Below are positions 62,201 through 64,000 of a DNA stretch of 64,000 nt, piece after piece. Within the stretch, counting starts at the first letter, position 1. The number at the start of each line of letters is the position of its first letter. The translations under genes and the position numbers were made by a program. Location: contig CAUUJV010000007.1 of assembly GCA_963545565.1 (NCBI GenBank), positions 1 to 64,000 on the forward strand, read 5' to 3'. The notes below the pieces were generated by a model. The model was not told the origin of the DNA. It ran no database searches and worked only from the letters and a program-made list of their open reading frames with translations. Source of the stretch: CAUUJV01 sp963545565 (lineage in GTDB: Bacteria; Actinomycetota; Actinomycetes; Actinomycetales; Bifidobacteriaceae).

Positions 62201-64000
62201 AATTGGCGGATTAAGCTCTGATGATAATTGTGCAGCGATTGCGAATGAAGAAGATCCAACAGAGGAAGCATTCGCAGTTTCCAGTGCTGTATATGCGGAT
62301 AATAAGAAGGGTAAGATTCCACTACGTGTGATGAACCAGTGGTCATATCACGCTCGCCTCTATGCTGCAGCACGCTTTGTAGCAGAATATCCAGGCCTTG
62401 AACTTGTTCAGCTCAACTCATTTGGCTGCGGTCTTGATGCTGTCACCACAGACCAAGTGCAGGAAGTCTTGGGCGAGAAAGAAGACGTTTATACTGTTCT
62501 GAAAATTGACGAGGTTACTAATCTTGGCGCTGCAAAGATTCGTCTGCGCTCGCTGAAGGCTGCTGTAGAAGAGCGTGAAGCACGTCTTGCACGCGAAGCA
62601 AAACAGCGTCAGTTGGAGCTTGAAGCTAGTGAAGCCGAAGCAGTTCAGATTGAAGCTGAAGCCCATGAACCAAATTATGCACTCGATTTTGAGAGCGAAA
62701 TGATAGAAAACGGCATGCACCCGAATATGGCTCAGCCGTTGCCTAAGAAGGGTGAATTCCGCAAGACTAAGCCGCTCGTTTCCGTTGACAAGTATGCTAG
62801 TGAGAAGCATGCTGGCACAAATATGTCAAAGTACGCAAACAAGATTCCATTTGGAAAAGACATGAAGAAGGACTACACAATTGTGGCTCCTCAAATGTCT
62901 CCAGCACACTTCTCCTTAATTGAAGCTGCTGTGCGCTCCGGTGGCTATAAGTTTGATGTTTTGAAGCACGCATCTCGTGAAGATGTGGAATGTGGCTTGA
63001 AGTATGTGAATAACGACGCTTGCTATCCATCTATTTTGGTGGTTGGTCAGCTTGTAGACGCAATTATTCAGGGTAAGTATGACCCGGATAAAGTTGCGCT
63101 CGCCATCACTCAGACTGGTGGTATGTGCCGAGCAACGAACTACTTTGGCTTAATACGTAAGGCACTTGTAGATGCTGGCTACCCTCAGGTTCCAGTGATT
63201 GCATTATCTACGCAGGGCTTTGAATCTAATCCTGGATTCAAGTTGACTTTGCCACTTGCTCACCGTGCTGTAAAAGCTCTTATTCTTGGCGACTTGATGA
63301 TTAAGGTGCTTTATCGTGTGCGCCCATATGAAGTAAAACCAGGCTCAGCAAATAATCTTTATGAATTGTGGGACACTATCGCTCGCGAGACTTTGGAACA
63401 TCATGGCTACTCTAAGACGTCTAAAAAGCATTTTGGCAAGGGGTATTACACCTATGCTCAGCTGGTTCGCGCAATTGTGAAATCCTTTGATACACTGCCG
63501 TTGCGTGATATTCCTCGTAAAGTTCGAGTGGGCGTTGTGGGCGAAATCCTTGTGAAATATCATCCAGATGCAAATAACAATGTTGTCGGCGTGATTGAGT
63601 CCCAAGGCTGCGAAGCTGTTGTGCCAGGCATGATGGAGTTTATGACTCAGCACTTCTATGACTACACATGGACCAATAAGAATCTAGGCACTGGCGGAAA
63701 GCCATTTATTAAAGAGCTTGGACGCTACGGTTTCGAAGCATATGAACGTCCTGTTCAAAAGGCTTTGAAAGAGTCTAGCCGCTTTGAAGAAGATGCTCCT
63801 ATGCCAGAGCTTATCGAAAAGGCAAAGCGAGTTACATCTCTGGGAGTTCAAGCTGGTGAAGGCTGGCTGCTCACTGCTGAAATTATGAATTTGATTGATG
63901 AAGGTGCGCCGAATGTTATTTGTGCGCAACCATTCGCATGTCTACCAAACCATGTAACGGGTCGTGGAATGTTCCACGAGATTCGCCGCCAGAAACCAGA
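59232..64000 (+). CDS. Giant CoA-dehydratase-activase-related protein (BadF/HgdC ATPase modules plus DUF2229/HgdB-like region), partial at the window end
   Basis: Open from the ATG at 59232 (AGGGGG upstream) to the last base, more than 1589 residues. Two ASKHA ATPase modules of the BadF/BadG/HgdC kind: GLDVGSTTVKAVV (residues 11-23), with CAGGTGAFID; and GIDAGSTTIKATL (about 376), with NEACSSGCGSF (Cys498, Cys502) likely holding a bridging iron-sulfur cluster. Then a cysteine block CKLCQNHC (659-666) and NRCERGGD, DUF2229 (RVLNMYENYPFWFTLL...), a Glu/Ala-rich coiled coil (about 1110-1150) and a region like the large subunits of 2-hydroxyacyl-CoA dehydratases. Such fused proteins are common in bifidobacteria and clostridia, but the substrate is unknown. 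No radical dehydratase operon is visible. Confidence 0.85.
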   Translation, partial: MAQNAQYVRVGLDVGSTTVKAVVLDTHYGADGEHKPFEPNSDQVLFADYRRHHANVRATTVELLQDIDKKLVSLGRENERIQLAITGSGGLSLADNLHVPFIQEVIAETDAINEAYPHADVIIELGGEDAKITYLKPTPEQRMNGSCAGGTGAFIDQTATLLDTDASGLNDYAKNYTQLYQIASRCGVFAKSDLQPLINDGAAKPDLAASIFAAVATQTIAGLACGRPIRGNVIFLGGPLFFMSELRQAFVNKLNDRVDEFITPPSAHLYVAYGAALAANDPDAADTTSQTHAVAAGENSQDSRSSQGKQIDIFEARTCDQLLEDLENLRNLPSGNHTMRPLFIDDAERQEFDERHGREHIAIKNLEGASGPHFLGIDAGSTTIKATLVNDDREIVWSSYGTNDGSPLLAAAKIVREIQDQMPKEAFIARSCATGYGEGLITAGLHLDEGVVETMAHYRGAELISPGVTSVIDIGGQDMKYLSIDDGVIESISVNEACSSGCGSFLQTFSQSMGLTIQEFTEAALRSTAPVDLGSRCTVFMNSSVKQAQKEGATMDDIAAGLCYSVVRNALYKVIKLRDTNDLGDLIVVQGGTFLNDAVLRAFELLTERKVERPNIAGLMGAYGCALTARMHYEDGEKSNMLVGEELDNLSMTTERDVCKLCQNHCKLTITTFQDGSRYVTGNRCERGGDKNKQKSPLPNLFDYKYTRAFGYRRLTDKAATRGSIGIPRVLNMYENYPFWFTLLTTLGFKVNISPRSNHDLFEKGIDSIASENICYPAKLAHGHIKALIEKGNKTIFYPCVFFEEDLTGEQDNKFNCPIVANYPGVIGSNMEELQDPEIRYIHPYFNLSDHELMVDRIVDEFEWAHVTREEAQSAVAAAYAEDRIFKHDVQMAGLHALTYMKEHNLKGIVLAGRPYHVDPEINHGIPEAICTLGMVVLSEDSVSWLEPGKKLNLTPFLSAGEDSPRKRNKDGFRKVDDSYDPYNLTGAKIIGGLSSDDNCAAIANEEDPTEEAFAVSSAVYADNKKGKIPLRVMNQWSYHARLYAAARFVAEYPGLELVQLNSFGCGLDAVTTDQVQEVLGEKEDVYTVLKIDEVTNLGAAKIRLRSLKAAVEEREARLAREAKQRQLELEASEAEAVQIEAEAHEPNYALDFESEMIENGMHPNMAQPLPKKGEFRKTKPLVSVDKYASEKHAGTNMSKYANKIPFGKDMKKDYTIVAPQMSPAHFSLIEAAVRSGGYKFDVLKHASREDVECGLKYVNNDACYPSILVVGQLVDAIIQGKYDPDKVALAITQTGGMCRATNYFGLIRKALVDAGYPQVPVIALSTQGFESNPGFKLTLPLAHRAVKALILGDLMIKVLYRVRPYEVKPGSANNLYELWDTIARETLEHHGYSKTSKKHFGKGYYTYAQLVRAIVKSFDTLPLRDIPRKVRVGVVGEILVKYHPDANNNVVGVIESQGCEAVVPGMMEFMTQHFYDYTWTNKNLGTGGKPFIKELGRYGFEAYERPVQKALKESSRFEEDAPMPELIEKAKRVTSLGVQAGEGWLLTAEIMNLIDEGAPNVICAQPFACLPNHVTGRGMFHEIRRQKP

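Overview
The window comes from a low-to-mid GC member of the Bifidobacteriaceae, most likely Gardnerella or a close relative. The evidence is a single-gene bacterial type I fatty acid synthase, a biotin carboxylase/BCCP plus carboxyltransferase pair of the actinobacterial acyl-CoA carboxylase type, AdnA/AdnB-type helicase-nucleases in place of RecBCD, a dapB-dapA-RNase J string, and codon use that is much more A/T-rich than in most Bifidobacterium. The genus is inference. There are no rRNA genes, CRISPR arrays, phage genes or insertion sequences. One tRNA gene, tRNA-Arg(CCU), is present.

Layout. 1-5.7 kb is a decaying signalling and hydrolase island: an AgrC-like histidine kinase (one frameshift, one nonsense codon), a LytTR response regulator (one frameshift) and a membrane-anchored family 3 glycoside hydrolase with permuted domains (two one-base frameshifts). 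6-25 kb is a lipid block: a PucR-type regulator, bioY, birA, the carboxylase alpha and beta subunits, the 3135-residue FAS I and the phosphopantetheinyl transferase acpS. BioY imports biotin, BirA attaches it to the carboxylase, the carboxylase makes malonyl-CoA, FAS I uses it, and AcpS arms the FAS carrier domain. A DUF4143-type AAA ATPase with its own paired operator palindromes sits between fas and acpS. 25-33.5 kb holds adnA and adnB. 33.5-44.7 kb is housekeeping: a GNAT acetyltransferase, an MFS permease, dapB, dapA, RNase J, a flavin reductase-like protein, pepN, glmM and def.

44.7-49.8 kb carries an arylsulfotransferase-like membrane protein on the minus strand, a frameshifted membrane-anchored surface protein and a U32 peptidase-family (tRNA hydroxylation type) protein. 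49.8-54.1 kb is a compact accessory locus, TetR regulator / acyltransferase / GT8 / GT8 / acyltransferase, suggestive of acylated glycolipid or envelope polymer synthesis. 54.5-59 kb (minus strand) has an MFS drug exporter fused to two CBS domains, a small unknown gene, tRNA-Arg, xseB and xseA. The window ends inside a giant (>1589 residues) BadF/HgdC-type CoA-dehydratase-activase-related protein.

The most unusual non-coding signal is a composite element present three times (1-123, 5801-5954 and about 54195-54336), always at gene 3' ends: a G/A-rich tract ending in or followed by a short palindrome, then 25-60 bases later a dyad with core TGTTCA-N6-TGAACA. It is not a normal terminator. Other structured spots are paired TGTGATT-N3-AATCACA operators in front of the AAA ATPase, a three-hairpin array after fas, and dyads at the tetR/acyltransferase and bioY/birA divergent promoters.
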